A DNA stretch of 64,000 nucleotides from Actinoplanes missouriensis 431 (GTDB taxonomy: Bacteria; Actinomycetota; Actinomycetes; Mycobacteriales; Micromonosporaceae), in NCBI RefSeq assembly GCF_000284295.1, contig NC_017093.1:7502001-7566000 (forward strand), in the 5' to 3' direction. This document shows, one piece after another, positions 8,904 to 18,543 of the stretch; position 1 is the stretch's first letter; each line of letters opens with the position of its first letter. Under the pieces are notes generated by a model. That model was not told where the DNA came from. It did no database searches and was given only the letters and a program-made list of their open reading frames with translations. The position numbers and the translations under genes are program-made.

Positions 8904-11394
8904 TCAGCACGTCCCGGGCCTTCGACCCCTCGGACGGGCCGACGATCCCGCGGGTCTCCATCAGGTCCATCAGGCGGCCCGCCTTGGCGAACCCGACCCG
9001 CAGCTTGCGCTGGAGCATCGACGTCGAGCCGAACTGACTGGTCACCACGAGTTCGATGGCCTGGATCAGCAGGGCGAGATCGTCGCCGATCTCCTCGTCG
9101 ATCTCCTTCTTCTTGCTCGGCGGCGCGTCCGTGACACCCTCGGCGAACTCCGGCTCGCGCTGGTCCTTGCAGAACTTGACGACCGAGTGGATCTCTTTCT
9201 CGTCCACCCAGGCGCCCTGGATGCGCACCGGCTTCGAGGCGCCCATCGGCAGGAACAGGCCGTCACCGCGGCCGAGCAGTTTCTCGGCGCCCGGCTGGTC
9301 GAGGATGACCCGCGAGTCGGCCAGGCTGGACGTGGCGAACGCCAGCCGGGACGGCACGTTCGCCTTGATCAGGCCGGTGACCACGTCGACGCTCGGCCGC
9401 TGGGTGGCCAGGACCAGGTGGATGCCGGCGGCCCGGGCCAGCTGGGTGATCCGGACGACCGAGTCCTCCACGTCGCGCGGCGCCACCATCATCAGGTCGG
9501 CCAGCTCGTCGATGATCACCAGAAGGTACGGGTACGGCTTCATCTCCCGCTCGACCCCGGGCGGCGCCGTGATCTCGCCACTGCGGACCTTGCGGTTGAA
9601 GTCGTCGATGTGGCGCACCCCGTTGGCGGCGAGGTCGTCATACCGCTTGTCCATCTCCGCGACCACCCACTCCAGGGCGTCCGCGGCCTTCTTCGGGTTC
9701 GTGATGATCGGCGTGACGAGGTGCGGGATCCCCTCGTACGCGGTCAGCTCCACCCGTTTCGGGTCGACCAGCAGCAACCGCACCTCGTCCGGGGTGGCCC
9801 GGGTCAGCAGGCTCACCAGCAGCGAGTTCAGGCAGCTCGACTTGCCCGCGCCGGTGGCGCCGGCGATCAGGATGTGCGGCATCTTCGCCAGGTTCGCCAC
9901 CACGAACCCGCCCTCGATGTCCTTGCCGAGCGCGACGAGCATCGGGTGGTGGTCCGCGGCGGCAGCGCGGGAGCGCAGCACGTCACCGAGCGACACGTTC
10001 TCCGGGTCGGTGTTCGGGATCTCCACACCGACCGCGCTCTTGCCCGGGATCGGGCTGAGGATCCGCACGTCCGGGGACTTCACCGCGTACGCGATGTTCC
10101 GGGACAACTGGGTGATCCGCTCGACCTTGGTGCCCGGACCGATCTCCACTTCGTACCGTGTGACGGTCGGGCCGCGGGTGAAGCCGGTGACCAACGCGTC
10201 CACATTGAACTGCTCGAAGACGCCGGTGAGTGCTGCCATGATCTCGTCGTTGGCGCGGCTGCGCGCTTTCGCCGGCGGACCGGCGGCCAGGATGTTCGCC
10301 GGCGGCAGGCGGTAGTCGCCGTTGAGCGCGGAGATCTCCAGCTGCTCGGCCCGGGTCGGCGGCATCGGCGAGTGCTCCGGCGGCGGCTTCTTCCGGCCGG
10401 CGGCCGGCTGCTTCGGCAGCGGCACCGTGTCGTGCAGGATGATCTCTTCGTCGAAGTCGTCCGGCGGGTCCACCGGGATCGGGACGGCCTCGACCGGATC
10501 GGCGAGCGCGGCCTGGCGGCGACGAGGCGACGGGCGGCGCGGCTTGGGGGCGGGCGCCTCGTCCTCCTCCTCGTCGATCACCGCGGCCGGCTGGCGGGGC
10601 GCGGCACGGCCGGACACCAGATCGATGACCTGCACGATCCGGTCCGGAATCCGCGCGATCGGCGTCGCGGTGATCACCAGGAAACCGAAGACGAAGAGCA
10701 GGACCAGCAACGGTACGGCCACCCAGGCGGTCACCGCGCGTTCCAGCAGGCCACCGATGCCGTAGCCGAGCAGCCCACCGGCCTGGTCCATGGCCAGGTC
10801 GTCGGCCGGCCGGCCGGAGACGTGCATGAGCGACGCGGTGGCGATGATGATCGCCGTCCAGCCGACCAGGGTGCGCCCCCGGTGGTCGGGATCGGCGGGC
10901 TCGCGCATCAGCCGGATCGCGCCGTAGAAGAGCAGCAGCGGGAAGAGCGCCGACAGGCTGCCCAGGAAGAGCCGGATGGTGTCGGCCAGCCAGGTGCCGA
11001 CCGGTCCGCCGCTGTTCGCCCAGACCGCCACCGACACCAGGATCGCGAAGCCGAGCAGGAGCAGGCCGGCGCCGTCGCGGCGGTGCTCCGGGTCGATGTT
11101 GCGCGCGGTCGCGGCCTGCCGGCCCACCCCGCGGAAGACCCAGCCGACGCTGTGCGCCATCCCCATCCAGAGCGCACCGACGCCGCGGCCGAGGCCGGTC
11201 GCCAGGGTGGCGCCCGCCGTGGAGCGCCGGGCGACCGGGCGTTTGCGGGGCGCGGTGGCCTTGCGGGTGGCACCGGTGCGCGCGGCCGGCTTACGAGCCG
11301 CCGGTTGACGGGCACGGTTGGTAGCGGCGCCGCGCGGCGTGGACGCGGCGCGACCCCGGCTCGCCGGAGGAGTACGGCCCGCCATGGATGTCAC
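8854..11394 (-). CDS. ftsK: DNA translocase FtsK
   Basis: An 846-residue FtsK/SpoIIIE translocase. In order: a basic Ala/Arg/Pro-rich tail (about 1-60), four to five membrane helices (about 65-250), an acidic linker, the RecA-like motor with Walker A GATGAGKSS and Walker B LLVIIDELADLMM, and a C-terminal gamma winged helix (SMLQRKLRVGFAKAGRLMDLME) that reads oriented KOPS-type sites. It pumps chromosome ends through the division septum. Start is GTG at 11394, or ATG at 11385 three codons later; neither has a strong ribosome site. Confidence 0.97.
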   Translation of the reverse strand: MTSMAGRTPPASRGRAASTPRGAATNRARQPAARKPAARTGATRKATAPRKRPVARRSTAGATLATGLGRGVGALWMGMAHSVGWVFRGVGRQAATARNIDPEHRRDGAGLLLLGFAILVSVAVWANSGGPVGTWLADTIRLFLGSLSALFPLLLFYGAIRLMREPADPDHRGRTLVGWTAIIIATASLMHVSGRPADDLAMDQAGGLLGYGIGGLLERAVTAWVAVPLLVLLFVFGFLVITATPIARIPDRIVQVIDLVSGRAAPRQPAAVIDEEEDEAPAPKPRRPSPRRRQAALADPVEAVPIPVDPPDDFDEEIILHDTVPLPKQPAAGRKKPPPEHSPMPPTRAEQLEISALNGDYRLPPANILAAGPPAKARSRANDEIMAALTGVFEQFNVDALVTGFTRGPTVTRYEVEIGPGTKVERITQLSRNIAYAVKSPDVRILSPIPGKSAVGVEIPNTDPENVSLGDVLRSRAAAADHHPMLVALGKDIEGGFVVANLAKMPHILIAGATGAGKSSCLNSLLVSLLTRATPDEVRLLLVDPKRVELTAYEGIPHLVTPIITNPKKAADALEWVVAEMDKRYDDLAANGVRHIDDFNRKVRSGEITAPPGVEREMKPYPYLLVIIDELADLMMVAPRDVEDSVVRITQLARAAGIHLVLATQRPSVDVVTGLIKANVPSRLAFATSSLADSRVILDQPGAEKLLGRGDGLFLPMGASKPVRIQGAWVDEKEIHSVVKFCKDQREPEFAEGVTDAPPSKKKEIDEEIGDDLALLIQAIELVVTSQFGSTSMLQRKLRVGFAKAGRLMDLMETRGIVGPSEGSKARDVLIKPDELEETLASLRVD

Positions 11395-11471
11395 GGTAGC
11401 CCGCGCGGGCCATTCCGCCGAGAAGGCGCACCGTGACAGCTTCTCGCTTTCTGGGCGAATAGTCTTATGCC

Positions 11472-11888
11472 GTGCAGTCTCTCGATAACGACATGATCAA
11501 GGCCGCCCTCGACGCGCGCGGCTTCGCGTACTTCGTCGATGCCGACGGCGACATCGCCGGCAACTTCCAGGGCAACCTCATCTACTTCTTCCGCCTCGGG
11601 CAGAACAAGGAGATGCTGCAGATCCGGGCGATGATGCAGCACGTCTTCTCGGTCGACGACGTGCCGAAGCTGTACGAGTTCTGCAACGCCTGGAACCGCG
11701 ACCAGCTGTGGCCCAAGGCGTACGTGCAGGTGACCGACGACGGCCAGGCGATCGTGGTGGGCGAGGTCTCGTCCGACTGGGAACGCGGCGTGACCCCCGA
11801 GCAGCTGGACCAGGTGCTGCTCTGCGGCATCGCCACCGGCTGCCGGCTGGGCGAGTCGCTGGGCGAACTGAAAGGGCCCGCCGCGTAA
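11472..11888 (+). CDS. YbjN domain protein (type III secretion chaperone-like fold)
   Basis: A 138-residue acidic protein with the YbjN pattern: FAYFVDADGDIAGNFQGNLIYFF, IRAMMQHVFSVDDVPKLYEFCNAWNR and the DDGQAIVVGEVSSDWERGVT strand pair. Actinobacterial members are abundant and of unknown function, and the fold resembles secretion chaperones. Start is GTG at 11472. It is transcribed divergently from ftsK across a 77-base gap and ends inside a terminator-like hairpin. Confidence 0.8.
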   Translation: MQSLDNDMIKAALDARGFAYFVDADGDIAGNFQGNLIYFFRLGQNKEMLQIRAMMQHVFSVDDVPKLYEFCNAWNRDQLWPKAYVQVTDDGQAIVVGEVSSDWERGVTPEQLDQVLLCGIATGCRLGESLGELKGPAA

Positions 11889-11899
11889 GCGACGGGCCC
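11874..11899 (+). terminator. Hairpin terminator after the YbjN gene
   Basis: GGGCCCGCCGC (11874-11884) pairs with GCGACGGGCCC (11889-11899) with one mismatch around a GTAA loop that contains the stop codon. There is no T-tract, as is common in high-GC actinobacteria. It separates the YbjN gene from the convergent protease gene. Confidence 0.6.
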
Positions 11900-11914
11900 C
11901 CTCACGCACGTACG

Positions 11915-13450
11915 TCAGGAGACGTTGAAGCCGAGCTGGTAGGCGCCGGTGCCACTGGCCGACACGACCACGTACCGGTAGGTGCCGGAACGGCCTTCGA
12001 AGGTGAGTGTCTTGTCCCCGTCACCGTCGGCCCGGGCCACCGTGCGGAACTGCCCGCGGCTGTTCTGCCGCTGCAGCACCAGGTCGAAATCGGCGCCGTC
12101 CGGGGCGGCCAGGCAGGCGGTGTGCGTGCCGGCCCGGGCCCGGTAGGCTCCGCCGTCCGGCTGCACCTGGGCAGCCCCGGTACGGGCGATCGAACCCTCG
12201 CGCTGGACCGGAAGGGCATCGCAGGCGTTCGTCCCGGCAGCGGGAGGCTCGGCGGCGGGAGGCTCCGCGGCGCCGCCACCACCTCCACCCGAGGTGACAA
12301 GCGTCAGGTTGTTCGTCGCCAGGATCTCGTTCAGCGGCTGGAAGAACGTCTCGCCACCCGCCGTGCAGTCACCGGATCCACCCGAGGTCACACCCTGGGC
12401 CTGGTCACCGGAGAGCCACGGGCCGCCGGAGTCGCCACCCTCGGCACACACATCGGTACGGGTGAGCCCGGTCACCGCGCCCTCCGGGTACCGGACGGTC
12501 TGGTTCTTCGCGAGGATCGTGCCGCAGAACGTGCCGGTGGTGGAACCGGACCGGCAGACGGCCGCGCCGACCGGGGCCTCGGTGTTGCCCGCGACCGGCA
12601 GCTCGTTGCCCCGGAAGTCGTTGACCACCGCGCGCGGGGTCCAGTCGCCGTTCACCGCGACGAAGCCCATGTCCGCCTCGCCCGGGAAGACCGACGCCTC
12701 CACGGTGCCCTGCGCCTCGTTGTTGAAGCCGGTGGTCCGCGTGCCCTCGGCGCCGCAGTGCCCGGCGGTCACGAAGCCGCCCTTCACCGAGAAACCGATC
12801 GAGCAGCGGGCCTGCCCGCCGCCGATGTCGATGAAGTACGGGTCGGCGCCCCGCACGTCGAAGAGCGGCTTCGGCTGCGCCTTGCTGATCTTCACGGTCA
12901 CCGCGGAGGCCGGCACACCGGCGTCCTCGGCGAGATCCAGCGCCTCCGACTTCGCGCCCGGCTTCGCCACCACGACGACCCTGTTGGTGGCGACGTCGAC
13001 GTACCAGCCGGTCACGTCGTCCGCGTCACCGACCGCGGCGTCGAGCTTGGTCTTCGCCGCGTCCAGTTCGGCCTCGCTGCGCTTGACCAGCACCGGCACC
13101 GCGCCGGCGGCCTTGACCGCGGCGGTCGCCCGAGAGTCGGTGACCGCCACCTTCAGCGTGGTGCCGTCGTCGGCGAGCCAGGCGCCGCCGAAGTCCTCAC
13201 CGGTCTGCGCCGCGAGCGTCGCCGAGACACCACCGGCCCACTCGGACCGGGCGAGCCGGGTACGCGCCTGGTCCCCGTCGAGGCCCATGTCGCGTTTCAT
13301 CGCCGCGAGCAGATCCGGGGACACTCCCCCGGCGGTCACGGACGACGCGTCCGGCTCGTTGGTGCCGGCCAGCGACGGCAGTGTGAAGGCCACGGCCGCC
13401 CCGGCCGCCACCACTACCGCCGCCGCCACGGCGATCGGTCTGCGCTGCAT
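11915..13450 (-). CDS. Secreted S1-family serine protease with C-terminal PPC-like domain
   Basis: A 511-residue pre-pro-protein. Order: signal peptide (about 1-35), an alpha-lytic/streptogrisin-type prodomain (about 45-195), a chymotrypsin-fold domain with TAGHC (His), EADMGF (Asp) and GGDSGGPW (Ser), a Gly/Pro-rich linker and a C-terminal beta domain like bacterial pre-peptidase C domains. The start at 13450 is chosen because GGAGGG lies ten bases upstream; GTG at 13471 has no site. Family role: extracellular protein degradation after self-cleavage of the prodomain. The protease has paired cysteines typical of secreted streptogrisins. Confidence 0.92.
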   Translation of the reverse strand: MQRRPIAVAAAVVVAAGAAVAFTLPSLAGTNEPDASSVTAGGVSPDLLAAMKRDMGLDGDQARTRLARSEWAGGVSATLAAQTGEDFGGAWLADDGTTLKVAVTDSRATAAVKAAGAVPVLVKRSEAELDAAKTKLDAAVGDADDVTGWYVDVATNRVVVVAKPGAKSEALDLAEDAGVPASAVTVKISKAQPKPLFDVRGADPYFIDIGGGQARCSIGFSVKGGFVTAGHCGAEGTRTTGFNNEAQGTVEASVFPGEADMGFVAVNGDWTPRAVVNDFRGNELPVAGNTEAPVGAAVCRSGSTTGTFCGTILAKNQTVRYPEGAVTGLTRTDVCAEGGDSGGPWLSGDQAQGVTSGGSGDCTAGGETFFQPLNEILATNNLTLVTSGGGGGGAAEPPAAEPPAAGTNACDALPVQREGSIARTGAAQVQPDGGAYRARAGTHTACLAAPDGADFDLVLQRQNSRGQFRTVARADGDGDKTLTFEGRSGTYRYVVVSASGTGAYQLGFNVS

Positions 13451-13538
13451 CTGGAGAACTCCCTCCGCCACGGGTGCCGTGGGGGCGGCACCGGTGACTG
13501 GAGGTACGCAACTCAGCCGAGAATGGTTGAAAAACCGG

Positions 13539-15227
13539 TCAGACTTCCACCACGGTGGGGACGATCATCGGCCGGCGGCGGTACGCGTCGTTCACCCAGC
13601 GGCCCACCGTCCGGCGCACCACCTGCTGCAACTGGTGCGGGTCGGTGATGCCGTCCTCGGCGGACCGGTGCAGCGCCGCGGTCAGCAACGGGATCACCGG
13701 GCTGAACGCGTCCGGGTCCTCGCTGAAGCCCTTCGCCGAGACGCTCGGCTCGCCGACCACCTTGCCGGTCACCGAGTCGATCACCACGGTGGCCGCGATG
13801 AAGCCGCCGTCGCCGAGGATCCGCCGCTCGGTCAGCAGCGACTCGCTGACGTCGCCGACCGCGAGGCCGTCGACGTAGACATACCGGCTCTTCACCCGGC
13901 CGACCACGCGGGCGTGGCCCTCGACCAGGTCCACCACGTCGCCGTCCTCGCAGAGCACCACCCGGTCCGGCGCGACGCCGGTCTCGATGCCGAGCTGGGC
14001 GTGGGCGCGCAGGTGCCGCCACTCGCCGTGCACCGGCATCAGGTTGCTCGGCCGGACCACGTTGAGCAGGAAGCGCAGCTCGCCGGCGGGCGCGTGCCCG
14101 GAGACGTGCACCTTCGCGGTCTCCTTGTGGACCACCGTGGCGCCGGCCCGGGCCAGCTGGTTGATCACCCGGTAGACCGAGGTCTCGTTGCCCGGCACCA
14201 GCGAACTGGCGAGCACCACGGTGTCGCCGGACTCGATGGTGATGTGCCGGTGGTCGCCGGTGGACATCCGGCCCAGGGCGCTCATCGGCTCACCCTGCGA
14301 ACCCGTCGACATGAAGACGATCTCGTCGGGTGGGAGCCGGGTCGCCTCGTCCAGGCCGACCAGCAGGCCGTCCGGGATGCGCAGCAGACCCAGGTCACGG
14401 GCGATGCCCATGTTGCGGACCATGGAACGGCCGATCAGGGCGACCTTGCGGTCGTACTCCCAGGCGGCGTCCATCACCTGCTGGACCCGGTGCACGTGCG
14501 AGGCGAAGCTGGCCACGATGATCCGGCCGCGGGCCTTGCCGAAGATCGAGGTGAGCACCGCGCCGATCTCGCGCTCCGGGGTCACGAAGCCCGGGACCTC
14601 GGCGTTCGTCGAGTCGGAGAGCAGCAGGTCGACACCCTCGGCGCCGAGCCGCGCAAAACCGGCCAGGTCGGTGATCCGGCCGTCCAGCGGGACCTGGTCC
14701 ATCTTGAAGTCGCCGGTGTGCAGCACCAGGCCGGCCGGGGTGCGGATCGCGACGGCCAGCGCGTCCGGGATCGAGTGGTTCACCGCGAAGAACTCGCACT
14801 CGAACGGGCCGAGCCGCTCCCGCTGCCCCTCCCGGACGGTCAGCGTGTACGGATCCAGCCGCCGCTCCGCGAGTTTCGCCTCGATCAGCGCCAGCGTGAA
14901 CTCGGAGCCGACCAGCGGGATGTCCGGCTTGTGTGCCAGCAGGTACGGCACCGCGCCGATGTGGTCCTCGTGCCCGTGGGTCAGCACGATCGCCTGAATG
15001 TCCTCGAGCCGATCGAGGACGGGTGCGAAGTCGGGCAGGATCAAGTCGACGCCCGGCTGCTCGACGTCGGGGAAGAGCACCCCGCAGTCGACGACCAGCA
15101 GCTTGCCGTCGTACTCGAAGACCGTCATGTTGCGGCCGATGGCGCCGAGTCCGCCGAGCGGGACGACGCGCAGGGCGCCCTCCGGCAGCGGCGGTGGCGG
15201 ACCCAGCTCCACGTGAGCTTGACTCAT
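13539..15227 (-). CDS. rnj: Ribonuclease J
   Basis: A 562-residue metallo-beta-lactamase/beta-CASP ribonuclease. The zinc motif THGHEDHIGAVPYLL lies near residue 85, further ligand motifs follow (VLHTGDFKMD), and the beta-CASP part has STGSQGEPMSALGRM and HVSGHA. It processes and degrades RNA with 5'-exo and endonuclease activity. Start is ATG at 15227 with a GGAAGAAGG site. It lies 14 bases after dapA, the conserved actinobacterial dapA-rnj pair. Confidence 0.97.
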   Translation of the reverse strand: MSQAHVELGPPPPLPEGALRVVPLGGLGAIGRNMTVFEYDGKLLVVDCGVLFPDVEQPGVDLILPDFAPVLDRLEDIQAIVLTHGHEDHIGAVPYLLAHKPDIPLVGSEFTLALIEAKLAERRLDPYTLTVREGQRERLGPFECEFFAVNHSIPDALAVAIRTPAGLVLHTGDFKMDQVPLDGRITDLAGFARLGAEGVDLLLSDSTNAEVPGFVTPEREIGAVLTSIFGKARGRIIVASFASHVHRVQQVMDAAWEYDRKVALIGRSMVRNMGIARDLGLLRIPDGLLVGLDEATRLPPDEIVFMSTGSQGEPMSALGRMSTGDHRHITIESGDTVVLASSLVPGNETSVYRVINQLARAGATVVHKETAKVHVSGHAPAGELRFLLNVVRPSNLMPVHGEWRHLRAHAQLGIETGVAPDRVVLCEDGDVVDLVEGHARVVGRVKSRYVYVDGLAVGDVSESLLTERRILGDGGFIAATVVIDSVTGKVVGEPSVSAKGFSEDPDAFSPVIPLLTAALHRSAEDGITDPHQLQQVVRRTVGRWVNDAYRRRPMIVPTVVEV

Positions 15228-15241
15228 TCGCCTTCTTCCTG

Positions 15242-16135
15242 TCAGAGCTCGATGCCGGCTGCGGCGGCGTCCTTGCGCAGTTGGATCAGTTCGTCCTCGC
15301 CCGCGTCGACCAGCGGCGAGCGGACCGGGCCGGCGGGCAGCCCGGAAGCATTCAGACCGGCCTTGACCAGCATGGTCCCCGGCGAGCGGAAGATTCCGGT
15401 GAACAGCGGCAGAGCCTGCCGGTGCCGGGCCAGCGCGGTGGCGTTGTCGCCCCGCTCGAAGGCCTCGATCATCTCCTTGGCGAGCACACCGGTGAAGTGC
15501 GTCGACGTGCCGACCAGGCCGACCCCGCCGATGGAGAGCAGCGGCAGCGTGGCCGCGTCGTCGCCGGAGTAGTACGCCAGGTCGGTCCGGGAGAGCACCC
15601 AGGACGTGGCGATCAGGTCGCCCTTGGCGTCCTTCACCGCGACGACCCGCTCGTGCTCGGCGATCCGGACCATGGTCTCGGTGGCGATCGCCGTGCCGGC
15701 CCGGTGCGGAATGTCATAGACCATGATCGGCAGTCCGGTGGCGTCGGCGACCGCGCGGAAGTGCCGCTCGACGCCGGCCTGCGGCGGCTTGTTGTAGTAC
15801 GGCGTGACGACCAGCAGGCCGTGAGCGCCCGCTTTCTCCGCGGCGTGGGCCAGCTCGATGGTGTGCGCGGTGTTGTTGGTGCCCACCCCGGCGACCACCG
15901 TGGCACGGTCACCGACGGCGTCGATCACGGCCCGCAGCAGCGTCTCTTTCTCCGCGTCGGTCGTGGTCGGCGACTCCCCGGTGGTCCCGCTGATCACGAG
16001 AGCGTCGTTGCGCTGCTCGTCGACGAGGTGCGCGGCCAATCGTGCCGCTCCCTCGATGTCCAGGGATCCGTCCGGGGTGAACGGGGTCACCATGGCGGTC
16101 AGCAGCCGTCCGAAGGGCCGCGGGTCGTGCGTCAT
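15242..16135 (-). CDS. dapA: 4-hydroxy-tetrahydrodipicolinate synthase
   Basis: A 297-residue class I aldolase-fold enzyme. GTTGESPTT, the YYNKPPQAG segment, the proton-relay Tyr in VYDIPHRAG, and the Schiff-base Lys in VAVKDAKGDL are present. It condenses pyruvate with aspartate semialdehyde in the first committed step of lysine and diaminopimelate synthesis. ATG at 16135 is preferred over an upstream GTG at 16165 because the family begins close to it. The partner dapB lies at 30 kb, on the other side of the accessory region. Confidence 0.96.
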   Translation of the reverse strand: MTHDPRPFGRLLTAMVTPFTPDGSLDIEGAARLAAHLVDEQRNDALVISGTTGESPTTTDAEKETLLRAVIDAVGDRATVVAGVGTNNTAHTIELAHAAEKAGAHGLLVVTPYYNKPPQAGVERHFRAVADATGLPIMVYDIPHRAGTAIATETMVRIAEHERVVAVKDAKGDLIATSWVLSRTDLAYYSGDDAATLPLLSIGGVGLVGTSTHFTGVLAKEMIEAFERGDNATALARHRQALPLFTGIFRSPGTMLVKAGLNASGLPAGPVRSPLVDAGEDELIQLRKDAAAAGIEL

Positions 16136-16161
16136 ACCTGACAACCTATCGGACGCTGGTG

Positions 16162-16719
16162 TCACACGTAGAAAGCGGTGAACGGGGCCCAGGGAAGGTT
16201 ACGCAGGATGCTCCAGACACCCCAGACCGCCATGAATGTGATCATCGCGGCCGGACTGATCGTCAACTGCGGCAACCGGAGATTGAAAAGCCGGCGCCCG
16301 GCCCAGGCCACGTAGAGATAGAGCAGGAACGGCACCGCGAAGACGAACATCGCGTGGTGCCGGGCCGCCGCGGGCAGGTCGCCGTGCAACAGGTACCAGG
16401 CGGCGCGGGTGCCGCCGCAGCCCGGACAGACGAAGCCGGTCAGGTATTTCAGGATGCAGGTCGGCTCGGCGCCGGCCTCCGACGAGATCGGGTCGCTGAC
16501 CAGCGTGTAACCCGCCGCGGCACCCATGCAGGCGAGCAGCGCCACCGGGGCGAGCCAGATCGGCGAGCGGACCGCGACCCGCTCCACGAACCGGGTGATC
16601 CGGTCCTGCTGGGGCGGCGGATATCGATAGGACACCCACTCCGGCGGGATCGGCGGCCCCTGCACCGGCTCGTCAGCCAGCCACGGCGGCAGGCCGGTCG
16701 TACTGCTCATGGCCGTCAC
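16162..16719 (-). CDS. DUF2752 membrane protein
   Basis: A 185-residue protein with a proline-rich cytoplasmic N-terminus and about three membrane helices. It has the DUF2752 signature FVCPGCGGTRAAWYLLHGDLPAA. The function of the family is not established; the conserved CPxCGGTR lies at a membrane edge. GTG at 16719 overlaps the stop of the preceding YcaQ-like gene (GTGA), suggesting coupling. ATG at 16710 is the alternative start. Confidence 0.8.
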   Translation of the reverse strand: MTAMSSTTGLPPWLADEPVQGPPIPPEWVSYRYPPPQQDRITRFVERVAVRSPIWLAPVALLACMGAAAGYTLVSDPISSEAGAEPTCILKYLTGFVCPGCGGTRAAWYLLHGDLPAAARHHAMFVFAVPFLLYLYVAWAGRRLFNLRLPQLTISPAAMITFMAVWGVWSILRNLPWAPFTAFYV

Positions 16720-17939
16720 GGTACACCCGGCTCGCGTTTCAGAGCCTCGGCGAGCGGCCCGGCCAGATCACCCCGCTCGGGCACACCGATGCTCGTCAGC
16801 CCCAGCCAGCCGGCCAGCCGGGCCAGCTCCGCCGCGAGGGCGTCAGCCGTCTCCTCCGGGTCGGCGCCGGGCTCCCGCCAGACCGCCGGGATCTGCAACT
16901 CACCGGTCCGCCGCTCGGCCTTCAGATCGACCCGGGCGGCGAACCTGTCGCCGAGGAGGAACGGGAGCACGTAATATCCGTACACCCTCTGGGGTTTGGG
17001 AACGTAGATCTCGATGCGGTAGGTCATGTCGAACAGCCGCTCGGTCCGGCCCCGCTCCCAGATCAGCGGATCGAAAGGGCTGACCAGCGTCCGCGCCCGG
17101 ACCCAGCGCGGCAGGCGGGCGTCGCGATGCAGGTAGGCCTGCGGTTTCCACCCGGCGACCGTGACCGGCAGCAGCGTCCCCTCCGCCACCAGCTCGGCGA
17201 TCGCCGGCTTGACCACCTTGGCCGGCAGGCGGAAATAGTCCCGCAGCTCCGGCTCGGCGGCGACACCGAGCGTCCTCGCGGAGAGCTCCACCAGGTGCCG
17301 GAACGGGTCAGCCGGGGCCGGCGCCTCCAGCACCTCGCGGGGTAGCACCCGCTCGGTCAGGTCGTAACGCCTGGCGAACGAGCTGGTCCGCTCGGCGGCG
17401 GTCACCTGGCCGGTGAAGAAGAGCCACTCCAGCGCCTGTTTCACCACCGACCAGTTCCACCCCCAGTGGTCCTTGCTGCGGGGCGCGTCGTGCTCGATCT
17501 CGGCGGCCGTGATCGGACCGCGCTCGCGCACCTCGTCGAGCACCCAGGCCACCAGCTCAGGCTGCTCCGCGACGATCCGCCGCATGTTGCCCCAGGCGAA
17601 CTCGCCGGCCCGCGCCATCCGCCAGCGGAAATAGGGCTGGAGATCGGTGCGGATCAGCGACGCCTCGTGCCCCCAGAACTCGAACAGCTCCCGCGGCCTG
17701 CGATAGGCCGCCCGGTCCAGCAGGGCCGCCGGGTAGGGCCCGAGGCGACTGTAGAGCGGCATGAAGTGGGCGCGCTGCAACACGTTCACCGAGTCCATCT
17801 GGATCAGGTGCAGGCGCGACAGCACCCGCCGCAGATGACGCATGCCGGCCGCGGCGCCCGGCTGCGGATCGGTGAAACCCTGCGCGGCCAGGGTGATCCG
17901 GCGGGCCTGGGCGACGGTGAGCGAATCGGGGACAGCCAC
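16716..17939 (-). CDS. YcaQ/AlkX-type winged-helix DNA glycosylase-like protein
   Basis: A 407-residue protein of the YcaQ (AlkX/AlkZ, HTH_42) family. The segment LIQMDSVNVLQRAHFMPLYSRLGPYP holds the QxD catalytic motif (Q-M-D) seen in enzymes that remove bases at interstrand crosslinks and bulky alkyl adducts. Later conserved blocks include FEFWGHEASL, VSPFDPLIWERGRTERLF and YGYYVLPFLLGDRFAARVDLKAER. The GTG start at 17939 places the first conserved helix near residue 5; the longer frame upstream would run through the divergent GNAT gene. Family knowledge suggests a role in repair or self-resistance to DNA-damaging metabolites. Confidence 0.85.
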   Translation of the reverse strand: MAVPDSLTVAQARRITLAAQGFTDPQPGAAAGMRHLRRVLSRLHLIQMDSVNVLQRAHFMPLYSRLGPYPAALLDRAAYRRPRELFEFWGHEASLIRTDLQPYFRWRMARAGEFAWGNMRRIVAEQPELVAWVLDEVRERGPITAAEIEHDAPRSKDHWGWNWSVVKQALEWLFFTGQVTAAERTSSFARRYDLTERVLPREVLEAPAPADPFRHLVELSARTLGVAAEPELRDYFRLPAKVVKPAIAELVAEGTLLPVTVAGWKPQAYLHRDARLPRWVRARTLVSPFDPLIWERGRTERLFDMTYRIEIYVPKPQRVYGYYVLPFLLGDRFAARVDLKAERRTGELQIPAVWREPGADPEETADALAAELARLAGWLGLTSIGVPERGDLAGPLAEALKREPGVP

Positions 17940-17979
17940 GTGAAGCAACTTAGGACAGGGGTGTGACAAAGTTGCGGCC

Positions 17980-18543
17980 ATGGCTCTCGGCTTCGTCCGC
18001 CCCGCGCGTCCCGAGGACGCCCCGGAGATCGCCCGCATCCAACTCTCCACCTGGCGTACCGCGTACCGCCGGATGTTCCCGCCGCATGTGCTGGCGAACC
18101 TCGACGAGGCGTACCTCGCGCGCGGCTGGACCGAGGCGATCACCGCGCCGCCCTCCGCCCGGCACCGCGTCCTGATCGCCGTCGAGCAGAGCGAGACGTC
18201 CAAGACCGTGGTCGGTTTCGCCGCGTCCGGCCCGGCCGACGAGCAGGCCCTCGCGCCCACCGAGAAACCACTGCCGGACGACGTCGCCGCGGTCACCGAC
18301 CTGCTGATCGAACCCCGCTGGGGCCGGCGCGGTCACGGCAGCCGCCTGCTCGCCGCCATGGTCGACCACTGGCGTTCTGATCAGTTCCGGTCGGCGGTGG
18401 CCTGGGCGTACGAGGCCGACGAGGTGATGCGCAAGTTCCTCGGCTCGACCGGCTGGGAACCCGACGGAGCGGCCCGCGCGCTCGACGTGGACGACATGCT
18501 CGTACCCCAGGTTCGCCTGCACGTCGCGGTCACGGACGACTAG
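17980..18543 (+). CDS. GNAT-family N-acetyltransferase
   Basis: A 187-residue GNAT protein. Acetyl-CoA motif A is seen in VTDLLIEPRWGRRGHGSRLLAAM near residues 105-128, and the C-terminal strand in VAWAYEADEVMRKFLGSTGW. The substrate is unknown. It is divergent from the YcaQ-like gene with a 40-base gap. Its last 14 bases overlap the end of the convergent membrane-protein gene. Confidence 0.88.
   Translation: MALGFVRPARPEDAPEIARIQLSTWRTAYRRMFPPHVLANLDEAYLARGWTEAITAPPSARHRVLIAVEQSETSKTVVGFAASGPADEQALAPTEKPLPDDVAAVTDLLIEPRWGRRGHGSRLLAAMVDHWRSDQFRSAVAWAYEADEVMRKFLGSTGWEPDGAARALDVDDMLVPQVRLHVAVTDD

Noticed and set aside
9187-11436. A 749-codon open frame on the plus strand
   Set aside because: Antisense to ftsK.
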